DNA of 54,789 bases from Trueperaceae bacterium (GTDB lineage: Bacteria; Deinococcota; Deinococci; Deinococcales; Trueperaceae), in NCBI GenBank assembly GCA_019454765.1, contig JACFNR010000009.1, forward strand, positions 20,027-74,815, read 5' to 3'. Position 1 is the stretch's first letter, and each line of letters opens with the position of its first letter. Below, one piece after another: positions 45,331 to 53,730 of this stretch. The notes under the pieces were generated by a model, which searched no databases, had not been told where the DNA came from, and was given only the letters and a program-made list of their open reading frames with translations. The position numbers were made by a program, and so were the translations under genes.

Positions 45331-46158
45331 TCAGGCCGGGGCGGGGGCGTAGAGGTCGTAGCGGACGGTCCGCCCCGTAAGGCTACCGCTGGGCGCCACC
45401 TCCCCGAGCGGCGGCGCCCTCAGCGCGCGCTTGACGACCACGCGCCGGGTGGCGGCGGCGCGCGCCGCCCTCAGCAGCTCGGCTCCTTCGCCGGCGGCGA
45501 CCGCGGCGGGCGCCACCAGCACGGCCCGCAGGGCCGCCATCTCCTTGGGAGGCAGCGCCGTGCCGCCGGTGGCGGGGAACATCGGGTCGAGGTAGACGAC
45601 CTCGGCGCCGCGGGCGGCGGATAGGTGGGCGCGGGCGTCGACGAGCACGAGGCTCACGCGCTCGGCGGCCGCGCGCGCGGCGGCACCCAGGGCGCCGCCG
45701 CGCGCACGGTCGAGGGCGTCCTCGAGCAGGGCGGCGAAGAGCGGCTCGCGCTCGAGCATCGTCACGGCGTGCCCCAGCGCGGCGAGGTGGAAGCCGTCGG
45801 CTCCGAGCCCGGCGGTGGCGTCCACCACGGTGGGGGGTCCGCCCTGACGGTTGGTCAGCGCGGCCCGCGCCAGCAGGTCGCGGCCCGGCAGCGCACCACC
45901 GGCGAGGCGACCGGCCGCCGCCGAGACGCGCCGCCCGGCGGCCGTCACGAGCGTCAGGCCGGCAGCGCCGACCTCGAGCACGTTCGCCCCTGGGGGTGGG
46001 CCGGCCGCGCCGGGGGCCGTGCCGGGGGCCGCACCGGGGGCCGCGCTCACGAGGCGGGCGTCGAGCCGTGCCGCCCAGCGCTCGGCCGCCGCGGCGTCGG
46101 CCGACGTCACGGCCCGCACCACCAGCGGGCCGCGGCGGCGTGGAGGCTGGTCGGTCAC
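45331..46158 (-). CDS. RsmJ-like class I SAM methyltransferase
   Basis: The 275 residues resemble RsmJ, which methylates G1516 of 16S rRNA in E. coli: VVDATAGLGADGFHLAALGH (SAM motif I), LEREPLFAALLEDALDRA, VYLDPMFPATGG (catalytic DPMFP) and VVVKRALRAPPLG. An Ala/Gly/Pro low-complexity insert (APGAAPGTAPGAAG, about 40-55) interrupts the N-terminal part. GTG start seven bases after TAGCAT, leaderless type. Confidence 0.85.
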   Translation of the reverse strand: MTDQPPRRRGPLVVRAVTSADAAAAERWAARLDARLVSAAPGAAPGTAPGAAGPPPGANVLEVGAAGLTLVTAAGRRVSAAAGRLAGGALPGRDLLARAALTNRQGGPPTVVDATAGLGADGFHLAALGHAVTMLEREPLFAALLEDALDRARGGALGAAARAAAERVSLVLVDARAHLSAARGAEVVYLDPMFPATGGTALPPKEMAALRAVLVAPAAVAAGEGAELLRAARAAATRRVVVKRALRAPPLGEVAPSGSLTGRTVRYDLYAPAPA

Positions 46159-46165
46159 GGCTCAG

Positions 46166-46171
46166 ATGCTA
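46166..46171 (-). promoter_or_regulatory. Leaderless-type -10 element of the RsmJ-like gene
   Basis: TAGCAT on the minus strand, seven bases before the GTG at 46158. Confidence 0.45.
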
Positions 46172-46375
46172 CCGCCCCCCGGCGCGCGCCAGGCCGCGGG
46201 CGGGCGCCGGCGCCCGCCGGCGACCGGGCCGAGGCTCGCTTCGTGCTACGATTCCTCGGACACACGGCGGTTATGGCTACGAATCGAAGCGTTCGTGGCC
46301 CGCCGGCCTTCGATGCGGAGGGGCACCAACCACTACGCCTACGCATCGCAAGTCGAGCCCAAGGGAGGGCGGAAC

Positions 46376-47704
46376 GTGAGCAACACACGGAGCAACCAGG
46401 AACTGGCGAGACGGCGCAAGGCGGCCGTCACCCCCGCCGCGCAGAGCGTTCACCCGATCTACCCGGTCCGCGCCAAGGGCAGCCACGTGTGGGACGCAGA
46501 CGGCAAGAAGTACCTCGACTTCTCGAGCGGCATAGCCGTCATGAACCTCGGCCACTCGCACCCGAAGGTGCTGGCTGCCGTCAAGCAGTCGGTGGACGAG
46601 TTCCAACACCTGTGCTTCGCCGTCGGCATGCACCCGTCGTACGTCGAGCTCGCCGAGCGACTCAACCGCCTCGCGCCCGGCCCCACCCCCAAGAAGACGT
46701 TCCTCGTGAACTCCGGCGCGGAGGCGGTCGAGAACACCGTCAAGATCGCGCGCGCCTACACCAAGCGCGCCGGCATCGTCGCCTTCACCCACGCGTTCCA
46801 CGGCCGCACCTACATGGCCATGTCGCTAACCAACAAGGCGAACCCCTACAAGACGGGCTTCGTGCTGCGGGCGGCCGAGGTGTACCGCGCCGAGTACCCC
46901 TACCACTTCAGGAACCCGTGGGGCGCCGCCACGCCGGAGGAGACGGGCGAGGCCGCCCTGCGGGCCCTCAAGGACCAGGTCAAGTACTCGATCGGCGAGT
47001 CCGAGGTGGCCGCCTTCCTCATCGAGCCGGTTGCCGGCGAGGGCGGCTTCATCCCCGCGCCGCGCAGCTTCCTGGCCGGGCTGCGCGACTACGCCACCAA
47101 GATCGGCGCGCTGTGGATAGACGACGAGGTCCAGGCCGGCATCGGCCGCACCGGCAAGATGTGGGCGGTCGACCACTACGGCCTCGAGCCCGACCTGGTG
47201 GCCACCGCCAAGGGGCTCGGCTCGGGCTTCCCGATCGCGGCCGCCATCGGCAAGGCCCACATCATGGACGCCCTCGAACCGGGCATGCTGGGCACGACCT
47301 TCGGCGGGAACCCGACGAGCTGCGCGGCCGCCATCGCCACCCTCGACGCGCTGGAGGCCGAGGGCGTCATCGCCCACTCCGCGCGCCTCGGCGAGGTGGC
47401 GCGGCGGCGCCTCGTGGCCCTACAGGGCAAGCACCCGGCCATCGGCGAGGTCCGCGGCCAGGGAATAATGCTCGGCCTCGAGTTCGTGGGCGCGGACGGG
47501 CGCACGCCGGACGCGGGCACCGTGACGGCCGTGGTGGAGGCCGCCCGCGCCGCGGGCCTCATCCTCCTGTCAACCGGGACGTACGGCAACGTCATCCGCC
47601 TCCTGCCGCCGCTCAACATCAGCGAGGACGAGCTGCTCGAGGGGCTCGCCATCCTGGAGCGCGTCGTGGCGCAGGTGCTCTCGGATCGGGCGGTCGTCGC
47701 CTGA
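46376..47704 (+). CDS. Class III aminotransferase (GabT/ArgD-like)
   Basis: PLP transaminase of 442 residues. It has SHVWDADGKKYLDFSSGIAV, FLVNSGAEAVENTVKIA, the FHGRTYMAMSLT block, LWIDDEVQAGIGRTGK and the PLP-lysine segment LVATAKGLGSGFPIAA, then TTFGGNPTSCAAA. The DEVQxGxGRTGKMWA...EPDL wording fits 4-aminobutyrate aminotransferases better than acetylornithine ones, but the substrate is not certain. GTG at 46376 has AAGGGAGG eight bases upstream; an ATG at 46313 without such a site is the alternative. A 16-base palindrome (46201-46216) lies in the upstream gap. Confidence 0.88.
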   Translation: MSNTRSNQELARRRKAAVTPAAQSVHPIYPVRAKGSHVWDADGKKYLDFSSGIAVMNLGHSHPKVLAAVKQSVDEFQHLCFAVGMHPSYVELAERLNRLAPGPTPKKTFLVNSGAEAVENTVKIARAYTKRAGIVAFTHAFHGRTYMAMSLTNKANPYKTGFVLRAAEVYRAEYPYHFRNPWGAATPEETGEAALRALKDQVKYSIGESEVAAFLIEPVAGEGGFIPAPRSFLAGLRDYATKIGALWIDDEVQAGIGRTGKMWAVDHYGLEPDLVATAKGLGSGFPIAAAIGKAHIMDALEPGMLGTTFGGNPTSCAAAIATLDALEAEGVIAHSARLGEVARRRLVALQGKHPAIGEVRGQGIMLGLEFVGADGRTPDAGTVTAVVEAARAAGLILLSTGTYGNVIRLLPPLNISEDELLEGLAILERVVAQVLSDRAVVA

Positions 47705-47736
47705 CCCGAGGCGCAGGTCACAGGGCGTGAGCGGGC

Positions 47737-47762
47737 GCGCGGGCCGAGGTCGGCCCCCGCGC
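47737..47762. terminator. Bidirectional terminator candidate
   Basis: GCGCGGGCCG / CGGCCCCCGCGC, about 10 pairs with a two-base bulge and a four-base loop, between the convergent aminotransferase and sulfurtransferase genes. Confidence 0.4.
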
Positions 47763-47763
47763 C

Positions 47764-48642
47764 TCACGGTTCGCGGCCCCGCGTGATGGGCGCCCCGACC
47801 AGGTTGCCCCACTCCGTCCACGAGCCGTCGTAGTTGCGCACCCGCGGGTAGCCCAGCAGGTAGCGGAGCACGAACCAGGTGTGGCTCGAGCGCTCCGCGA
47901 TGCGGCAGTACGCCACGACGTCGTGGTGACGCGAGACGCCGGCGCCCTCGTAGACGGCGGCCAGCTCGGCGGCGCTCTTGAAGGTGCCGTCGGCGTTGGC
48001 GGCCAGCGACCACGGCACGCTCACCGCCCCGGGGATGTGCCCGCCGCGCAGCGCGCCCTCCTGGGGGTAGTCCGGCATGTGCAGCCGCTCCCCCGTGTAC
48101 TCGGCCTCGGAGCGCACGTCGACGAGGGCGCCGCGCCCCCGGGCGACGCTCAAGAGGTGCTTCATCACGTCGGGCGCGAACGCCCGGATCGACGCGTCCT
48201 GGTACGACGGCGCGTAGCTGCCGCGCGCCACGGGCGGCACCGCCGTCTCCAGCGGCCGCCCCTCCGCCACCCACTTCTGGCGGCCGCCGTTCATGAGCCG
48301 CACGTCTCGGTGGCCGCAGTACTTGAAGAACCAGAAGGCGTAGGCGGCCCACCAGTTCGACTTGTCGCCGTACAGGATCACGGTGGTGTCGTTGCCGACG
48401 CCCTTGGCCTCCATCAGGGCGGCGAAGCCCGCGGGCCCCACGAAGTCGCGCACGTCGGCGCGCTGCAGTTCGGTCAGCCAGTCGAGCTTGAGGGCGCCAG
48501 GCACGTGGCCCTGGTGGTAGAGGAGCACGTCCTCGTCGACCTCGAAGACGCGCAGGTCGGGTCTGGTCAGGTTCGCCGCCACCCAGTCGGTGTCGACCAG
48601 CACCTCGGGGTGGGCGTAGGTTCGTGCTGCGGAGTCGTCCAT
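47764..48642 (-). CDS. Thiosulfate/3-mercaptopyruvate sulfurtransferase, two rhodanese domains
   Basis: The 292 residues form an inactive N-terminal rhodanese domain ([31 protein letters not shown]) and a catalytic C-terminal one ([25 protein letters not shown]) with the active Cys in [14 protein letters not shown]. That loop (CRxxERSS) matches thiosulfate sulfurtransferases of the CysA type. ATG 48642 is preferred because GGAGGAAGG precedes it; an ATG seven codons earlier overlaps the -10 element TAGCAT. Confidence 0.92.
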   Translation of the reverse strand: MDDSAARTYAHPEVLVDTDWVAANLTRPDLRVFEVDEDVLLYHQGHVPGALKLDWLTELQRADVRDFVGPAGFAALMEAKGVGNDTTVILYGDKSNWWAAYAFWFFKYCGHRDVRLMNGGRQKWVAEGRPLETAVPPVARGSYAPSYQDASIRAFAPDVMKHLLSVARGRGALVDVRSEAEYTGERLHMPDYPQEGALRGGHIPGAVSVPWSLAANADGTFKSAAELAAVYEGAGVSRHHDVVAYCRIAERSSHTWFVLRYLLGYPRVRNYDGSWTEWGNLVGAPITRGREP

Positions 48643-48661
48643 GCCTTCCTCCGTTCCCCGC

Positions 48662-48667
48662 ATGCTA
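48662..48667 (-). promoter_or_regulatory. -10 element of the sulfurtransferase gene
   Basis: TAGCAT on the minus strand, 19 bases before the ATG at 48642, leaving a short leader with the GGAGGAAGG site. Confidence 0.4.
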
Positions 48668-48692
48668 CCCGCGCCCCGCGGCCAGCTGCGCG

Positions 48693-48722
48693 TTCCGCCT
48701 TGCGCAGCGGCGGGGCTATACT
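48693..48722 (+). promoter_or_regulatory. Leaderless promoter of rpe
   Basis: TTCCGC (48693-48698), 18 bases, TATACT (48717-48722), then six bases to the GTG at 48729. Confidence 0.6.
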
Positions 48723-48728
48723 CACCGG

Positions 48729-49403
48729 GTGCCCAAGGTGAGACTCGCCCCCTCCATCCTCTCCGCCGACTTCGGGCGGCTGGCGGAGGCGGTGGCGGCG
48801 GTGGGCGCCGCCGGCGCCGACCGCGTTCACGTCGACGTCATGGACGGTCACTTCGTCCCCAACATCACCATCGGGCCCGCCGTGGTGGCGGCCCTCAAGC
48901 GCAACACCGACCTGCCGCTCGACGTCCACCTGATGATCGAGGCGCCGGAGCGGTACGTTACGAGCTTCGTCGACGCCGGCGCCGACTGGGTGACGGTCCA
49001 CGCGGAGGCGAGCGTTCACTTGCACCGCCTCCTCGCCCAGGTCCGCGACACGGGCGCCAAGGTCGGCCTGGCCCTCAACCCGCTCACGCCCCTCGCCGTG
49101 CTGGAGCTGGCGCTCCCCTACCTCGACCAGGCCCTGATCATGAGCGTCAACCCCGGCTTCGGGGGCCAGGCGTTCATCCCCGCCTCCGTCGGGCGCGTCG
49201 AGACGGTCAAGCGCATGCGCGACCGCATGAACCCGAACTGCCTCATCGAGGTGGACGGCGGCGTGAGCGTGAAGACCGCGCCGGCCCTGGCGGCGGCGGG
49301 CGCCGACGTGCTGGTGGCGGGCAGCGCCGTGTTCGGCGGCCACGGCACGGTCGCCGAGAACATGGCCGCGCTGCGCGTTGCGGCCAACCCCGAACCAGAG
49401 TGA
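48729..49403 (+). CDS. rpe: Ribulose-phosphate 3-epimerase
   Basis: Pentose phosphate enzyme interconverting ribulose-5-P and xylulose-5-P. The 224 residues show [67 protein letters not shown] and VAGSAVFG, all standard. The frame is open upstream, but GTG at 48729, six bases after TATACT and directly before the conserved KVRLAPSIL, is the start; there is no ribosome site. Confidence 0.96.
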   Translation: MPKVRLAPSILSADFGRLAEAVAAVGAAGADRVHVDVMDGHFVPNITIGPAVVAALKRNTDLPLDVHLMIEAPERYVTSFVDAGADWVTVHAEASVHLHRLLAQVRDTGAKVGLALNPLTPLAVLELALPYLDQALIMSVNPGFGGQAFIPASVGRVETVKRMRDRMNPNCLIEVDGGVSVKTAPALAAAGADVLVAGSAVFGGHGTVAENMAALRVAANPEPE

Positions 49404-49424
49404 GAGTCGGCTGACGGGGGCCGC

Positions 49425-50375
49425 TCAGGCGGCGTGGAAGCGGCCGAGGCTCCGGAAGCGCTCGTAGCGCGAGGCCAGCAGCTCCTCGGGGGTGAGGGGC
49501 GCGAGCCGCTCCAGCTCCTCCAGCAGCGCGTCCTTCACGAGGCCGATGGCGGCCTCGCGGTCGTTGTGGGCCGCCCCGAGCGGCTCGTCTATCACGCGGT
49601 CCACCACGCCCAGCCCCACCAGGTCGCGCGCGGTCAGGCGCAGCGCCTCGGCGGCCTTCTCGGCCTCACCCGCGTCGCGCCACAGGATGGCGGCGCACGA
49701 CTCCGGGCTGATCACCGAGTAGATGGCGTTCTCGAGGATGAGGACGCGGTTGGCCACGCCTATGGCGAGCGCGCCGCCGGAGCCCCCCTCACCGATGACC
49801 ACGCTGACGGCCGGCACGGTCAGGAGGCTCATGCGCCGGATGCTCTCGGCGATCACCCACGCCTGCCCCTGCTCCTCCGCCGCCAACCCGGGGTAGGCGC
49901 CGGGCGTGTCGATGAGCGTCACGACCGGCAGGCGGAACTTGTCGGCCAGGTCGAAGATGCGCATGGCCTTGCGGTAGCCGCTCGGGTGGCTCATGCCGAA
50001 GTTGCGGTGGATGTTCTCCTTGGTGTCGCGCCCCTTCTGCTGGGCTATCACCGCCACGCTCACGCCCCCGAGCCGCGCCAGGCCGGCCACGATGGCGGGG
50101 TCGTCGCCCAGGGTCCGGTCGCCGTGCAGCTCCGTGAAGCCCTCGAAGGCGTGCTGGAGGTAGTCGAGGCCCGTCGGTCGGCCGGGCGCCCGCGCGACCT
50201 GCACCCGCTGCCAGCGCGACAGGCCGGCGTAGGTATCGCGCTTCAGGCGGTCGAGCCGGCTCTGCAACGCCTCGATCTCGCTGCCGAGGTCGAGCTGCTG
50301 CTCCTCGGCGTAGGTCCGCATGTCGCGGATCTTGAGCTCCAGGTCGTCGATCGGCTTCTCAAACGGCAGCGACAC
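49425..50375 (-). CDS. accA: Acetyl-CoA carboxylase carboxyltransferase alpha subunit
   Basis: Transfers CO2 from carboxybiotin to acetyl-CoA with AccD. The 316 residues show the N-terminal coiled coil ([18 protein letters not shown]), [61 protein letters not shown] and [16 protein letters not shown] start lies 16 bases inside the 3' end of accD, so the subunits are coupled. Confidence 0.97.
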   Translation of the reverse strand: MSLPFEKPIDDLELKIRDMRTYAEEQQLDLGSEIEALQSRLDRLKRDTYAGLSRWQRVQVARAPGRPTGLDYLQHAFEGFTELHGDRTLGDDPAIVAGLARLGGVSVAVIAQQKGRDTKENIHRNFGMSHPSGYRKAMRIFDLADKFRLPVVTLIDTPGAYPGLAAEEQGQAWVIAESIRRMSLLTVPAVSVVIGEGGSGGALAIGVANRVLILENAIYSVISPESCAAILWRDAGEAEKAAEALRLTARDLVGLGVVDRVIDEPLGAAHNDREAAIGLVKDALLEELERLAPLTPEELLASRYERFRSLGRFHAA

Positions 50376-51246
50376 GGCTCACCTCTTGGGCGGGCAGCGG
50401 CAGGCCGCCCGCGAGGAGCGTCAGGACCTCGACCAGGCGCCCCTTCAAGGCGCGGCGGTCGACGACGTCGTCGACCATCCCCTTCTGAAGCAGGAACTCG
50501 GCGCGCTGGAAGCCGTCGGGGAGGTCCTGCCTGATGGTCTGCTGGATGACGCGCGGGCCCGCGAACGAGATGAGCGCGCCGGGCTCGGCGAAGATGACGT
50601 CGCCCAGCGTGGCGAACGACGCCGTCACGCCCCCGGTGGTGGGGTCGCTGAGGACGCTGACGTAGGGTAGGCGGCGCTTGGCGAGCGCCTGCAGGGCCAT
50701 GGTCGTCTTGGCCATCTGCATGAGCGACAGGGCGCCCTCCTGCATGCGCGCCCCGCCCGAGGCGGTCACCGCCACGAGGGCGCGCTCCTCGGCCGCCGCC
50801 CGCTCGGCCGCCCGGGCGATCTCCTCGCCAACCACCGAGCCCATCGAGCCGGCCATGAAGAAGAAGTCCATCACCACCAGCGCCACCGGCCGGCCGCCCA
50901 TCTCGCCCGAGCCGGTGACGATGGCGTCGGGCCGCCCCTGCTTCTGCTGAGCCTTCTCGAGGCGCTCCACGTACGGCTGGGCGTCCTCGAAGTCGAGCGG
51001 GTTCTCGGGCACGATGCCGCCCGACCACTGCTCGAAGGTCCCCTCGTCGATGAGCAGCGCCGTGCGCGCCTCGACCGGCATGCGGTAATGGTGCCCGCAC
51101 TCGGGGCAGATGTAGGTGTTGGCTACCAGGTCCTTGCGGTAGATCTGGGCGTGGCAGTTCTCGCACTTGAGCCACAGGCCCGCGGGGCTGTTGTCGTCCT
51201 CGGTCTTGGTGGGGCGGCTCCTACGGAACCAACGCTCAAGCGCCAT
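50359..51246 (-). CDS. accD: Acetyl-CoA carboxylase carboxyltransferase beta subunit
   Basis: The 295 residues start with a basic stretch and then a zinc ribbon [15 protein letters not shown] / [13 protein letters not shown] (C-x2-C-x15-C-x2-C), followed by the crotonase fold with [41 protein letters not shown] and [23 protein letters not shown] with GGAGCGG upstream; a -10-like TATCAT lies about 73 bases upstream. accD precedes accA and overlaps it by 17 bases. Confidence 0.97.
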   Translation of the reverse strand: MALERWFRRSRPTKTEDDNSPAGLWLKCENCHAQIYRKDLVANTYICPECGHHYRMPVEARTALLIDEGTFEQWSGGIVPENPLDFEDAQPYVERLEKAQQKQGRPDAIVTGSGEMGGRPVALVVMDFFFMAGSMGSVVGEEIARAAERAAAEERALVAVTASGGARMQEGALSLMQMAKTTMALQALAKRRLPYVSVLSDPTTGGVTASFATLGDVIFAEPGALISFAGPRVIQQTIRQDLPDGFQRAEFLLQKGMVDDVVDRRALKGRLVEVLTLLAGGLPLPAQEVSRVAAV

Positions 51247-51318
51247 CGCCGCTCCAGGGCCGCGCGCCCTTCGCGCCGCGACGGGTTGCAGTGGTGAGAC
51301 AACGGACGGGCACGCCGC

Positions 51319-51324
51319 ATGATA
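51319..51324 (-). promoter_or_regulatory. Possible -10 element of accDA
   Basis: TATCAT on the minus strand in the 143-base gap between the bactofilin gene and accD. No -35 recognised. Confidence 0.35.
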
Positions 51325-51389
51325 GCAGCCAGGTCGCGCCCCCCGAGCGGATGCGCTTGTCCGAGCGCGTCAGCGCGCCCCGGCGGGCC

Positions 51390-51947
51390 TCACGGCTCGA
51401 CGATGAGGGCGGCCAGCTCGGCCGGCGTGTGCGCCGCCGGCGCGTCGGCCCTAGGAGTGGTCGCGGCCGTGGCGGCGCCCGTGGGCCGATCCGCCGAGGT
51501 GCTCGCGGTGGCCGCGTCCACGGGCGTGGGGTCGCTCGGCGGGTCGGTCGGCGCCCGGCCCGCCGGCGCGGCGGCCGGGGTGGCGGGCGCCGCGGTCATC
51601 TCGCTGCGGCCCGTGAAGCGCGCCCCGTCCTCGATGTCGAGGGCGGCGGCGCGCACGTCGCCCACCAGCTCGCCGCCCTTCCAGATCTCCACCTTGCCCG
51701 TCGCCTCGAGGTGGCCGGCCGTGACCCGGCCGATGATCTTGACGTGGTCGGCCCTGAGGTCGTCGCACTCGACGACCCCCGACTCGGCGACCTCGAGGAC
51801 GCCCCTCACCGTCACGTCGCCGCGCACCGTGCCGTGGACGCGCACCCGCCCCTCGGCGGTGAGCTTCCCTTCCACCACGGTGCCCTGGTGGATGTACGTG
51901 AACAGCTCCCGGGTCTCCGGCGGCTTGGCGTCTCGTCTCTTGAACAT
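51390..51947 (-). CDS. Bactofilin
   Basis: Self-polymerising cytoskeletal protein of 185 residues. The bactofilin beta-helix (about 18-118) shows the typical rungs: HQGTVVEGKLTAEGRVRVHG, VRGDVTVRGVLEVAESGVVEC, DHVKIIGRVTAGHLEATGKVE, IWKGGELVGDVRAAALDIEDGARFTG. An Ala/Thr/Pro tail of about 65 residues follows. ATG 51947 with GGAAGGAGG about four bases upstream; the long open frame beyond it is a shadow. Divergent from the SDR gene. Confidence 0.93.
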   Translation of the reverse strand: MFKRRDAKPPETRELFTYIHQGTVVEGKLTAEGRVRVHGTVRGDVTVRGVLEVAESGVVECDDLRADHVKIIGRVTAGHLEATGKVEIWKGGELVGDVRAAALDIEDGARFTGRSEMTAAPATPAAAPAGRAPTDPPSDPTPVDAATASTSADRPTGAATAATTPRADAPAAHTPAELAALIVEP

Positions 51948-51987
51948 CGGGCCTCCTTCCACGGCGGTGCGCTGTCGCCCGCACCTG

Positions 51988-52016
51988 TTGAGGGTACCCC
52001 CGGTGCGTCGTATCCT
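51988..52016 (+). promoter_or_regulatory. Leaderless promoter of the SDR-like gene
   Basis: TTGAGG (51988-51993), 17 bases, TATCCT (52011-52016), then six bases to the ATG at 52023. On the opposite strand TACCCT (51996-51991), a possible bactofilin -10, overlaps the TTGAGG element. Confidence 0.65.
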
Positions 52017-52022
52017 ACGGGA

Positions 52023-53237
52023 ATGGAGAGCGCCAAGGTCGTCCTCGTCACGAACGTCGGCGGGGGTTATGGCAGGGCCGTGGCGTTGGCGTACGGTCGG
52101 TCGCAGTACCACGTCGTGTGCGCCGACCGCGACGTGGACCTCGCGGCCAAGACGGCCGCCGAGGTCGAGGAGCTGGGGGGCCAGGCCATCCCCATCCAGA
52201 CCGACATGACCACGCAGATGGACGTGCTCGGCGCGTACCACAAGGTCATGGAGATCTTCGGCGCCCTCGGCGGCGTCGTCCACCTGGCGTCGCAGGTCAG
52301 CACAACCCCGTTCGAGGACCTGGCCGAGGGCGAGTTCCTCGAGCTCGTCGCGGAGAACGTCCGCTCGACCTACCTGGCGCTCAAGGCCGCCGCGCGGCTC
52401 CTGCCGGGCGGTTGGGTGGTCGTGGTGGCGCCGCCCACGCTGGGGGCGGTGCAGATGCACGCCGTCCGCGGCGCCCTCAGGGAGATGGTCCACGGTTTCC
52501 GCGACCGCTTCGCCCACCCGCGCGTGAACCTGGTGCTTCCCTCCCGGTCGCCGTCGGACCCGCGCCACGACCAGGCGTTGGTGCGGGCGGTGCGTTACCT
52601 GGGTTCGCCAGACTCCACCGGCGTCAGCGGTCAGGTGCTCGACGTGGAGCTGCCGCAGCCGCCCCGCATCGCCGAGAACCTGCTGCCCGAGGTGCGCGCC
52701 GCGCTCGATCTCAGCGTCAGGCAGACCGAGGACGGTTGGGCCGAGTGGGCGGACGAGGAGGAGCTCGACGACGCCGCGCTGGTGGGCGCGCCGGGCCTGC
52801 GGCGGCCGGGCAGGCGCCGGGCGGGCGGCGAAGTCCGCTGGGAGGACGCCCCGAGCGAGGGTTACGGTGCCAACGGCGCGGGCCGGCGCGGCGCCGACGA
52901 TCGCCTCGCCGCCTTGGGCGCCGGCGCGGTCGACCTGCGTGGGGCCGGCGGCTCGCTGCCCGAGGCGGACGACGACCTGGATGACTCGGGCGACTACGAC
53001 GACGACTCGGAGCTGTGGGCCGCCGACCTGGGCCTGCCGGAGGGTCCGGCCCTGCGTCACCTGGTGGCCGACGAGGAGGGCGCCGGCTGGGATCAGGCGT
53101 ACGCCTCGGGGGTGGAGCCGGCCGACGAACTGTACGGCGACCTGCGCCGCCTCGAGGGGCTGGCCGTCGCCGACGGCGACGGCCCGGCGCCGCGCGACGA
53201 CGGGGCGTGGCCGCCCGGGCCGCGCCGCCAGCCCTGA
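52023..53237 (+). CDS. SDR-fold protein lacking the catalytic triad, with a long acidic tail
   Basis: Residues 1-235 form a short-chain dehydrogenase-like Rossmann domain: VVLVTNVGGGYGRAVALAYG (cofactor loop 10-17), ADRDVDLA, QTDMTTQ with Asp61, and an N112 in ENVRSTY. The catalytic Ser is replaced in VVVVAPPTL, and the YxxxK element reads MHAVR (145-149), so neither Tyr nor Lys is present. About 170 further residues are acidic and disordered-looking (EADDDLDDSGDYDDDSEL). Nucleotide binding is plausible, oxidoreduction is not. ATG start from a leaderless promoter; nrdR follows six bases after its stop. Confidence 0.8.
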   Translation: MESAKVVLVTNVGGGYGRAVALAYGRSQYHVVCADRDVDLAAKTAAEVEELGGQAIPIQTDMTTQMDVLGAYHKVMEIFGALGGVVHLASQVSTTPFEDLAEGEFLELVAENVRSTYLALKAAARLLPGGWVVVVAPPTLGAVQMHAVRGALREMVHGFRDRFAHPRVNLVLPSRSPSDPRHDQALVRAVRYLGSPDSTGVSGQVLDVELPQPPRIAENLLPEVRAALDLSVRQTEDGWAEWADEEELDDAALVGAPGLRRPGRRRAGGEVRWEDAPSEGYGANGAGRRGADDRLAALGAGAVDLRGAGGSLPEADDDLDDSGDYDDDSELWAADLGLPEGPALRHLVADEEGAGWDQAYASGVEPADELYGDLRRLEGLAVADGDGPAPRDDGAWPPGPRRQP

Positions 53238-53243
53238 GCCCCC

Positions 53244-53702
53244 GTGCGCTGCCCGTACTGTTCCGCCGAGGACACGCGCGTGATCAACTCGCGGCCGTCC
53301 GACGAGGGCGCCGCCATAAGGCGCCGGCGCGAGTGCGTTGCGTGCTCGCGGCGCTTCACCACCTACGAGCGGGCGCAGTTCGAGGCGCTGCTGGTGCGGA
53401 AGCGCTCGGGTAGGCTCGAGGCGTTCAACCCCGACAAGCTGCTCGGCAAGCTCCGCATCGCCTGCAACAAGCGGCCGGTGGGCGAGAAGCAGTTGCGGGA
53501 GTTCGCCTACTCGTTCGAGGACGAGACGGGCACGCCGGAGATCGCCAGCGAGGAGATCGGGCGTCGCGTGCTCGAGTTCCTGCAGGAGACCGACAGCGTG
53601 GCGTACATACGCTTCCTGAGCGTGTACGGCGACTTCGAGTCGGTGGGGCGCTTCATCGAGGAGATCAAGCAGCTCAACGACAAGGAGGGCGCCAAGGAGT
53701 GA
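53244..53702 (+). CDS. nrdR: Transcriptional repressor NrdR
   Basis: Zinc-ribbon/ATP-cone repressor of ribonucleotide reductase genes that senses ATP and dATP. The 152 residues begin MRCPYCSAEDTRVINSRPSD, with RRRRECVACSRRFTTYER completing the zinc ribbon, and an ATP-cone (about 49-139: VRKRSGRLEAFNPDKLLGKL, FLQETDSVAYIRFLSVYGDFES). Canonical length. GTG start with no Shine-Dalgarno, probably translated by coupling to the SDR-like gene. No nrd gene is in the window. Confidence 0.96.
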   Translation: MRCPYCSAEDTRVINSRPSDEGAAIRRRRECVACSRRFTTYERAQFEALLVRKRSGRLEAFNPDKLLGKLRIACNKRPVGEKQLREFAYSFEDETGTPEIASEEIGRRVLEFLQETDSVAYIRFLSVYGDFESVGRFIEEIKQLNDKEGAKE

Positions 53703-53730
53703 CGGCGCGGCGGCTCGCGCGCGGCGCGCT

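Noticed and set aside
46201-46216. Perfect GC palindrome upstream of the aminotransferase as an operator
   Set aside because: Such palindromes are frequent by chance in this GC-rich DNA, and its place between divergent genes gives no further support.
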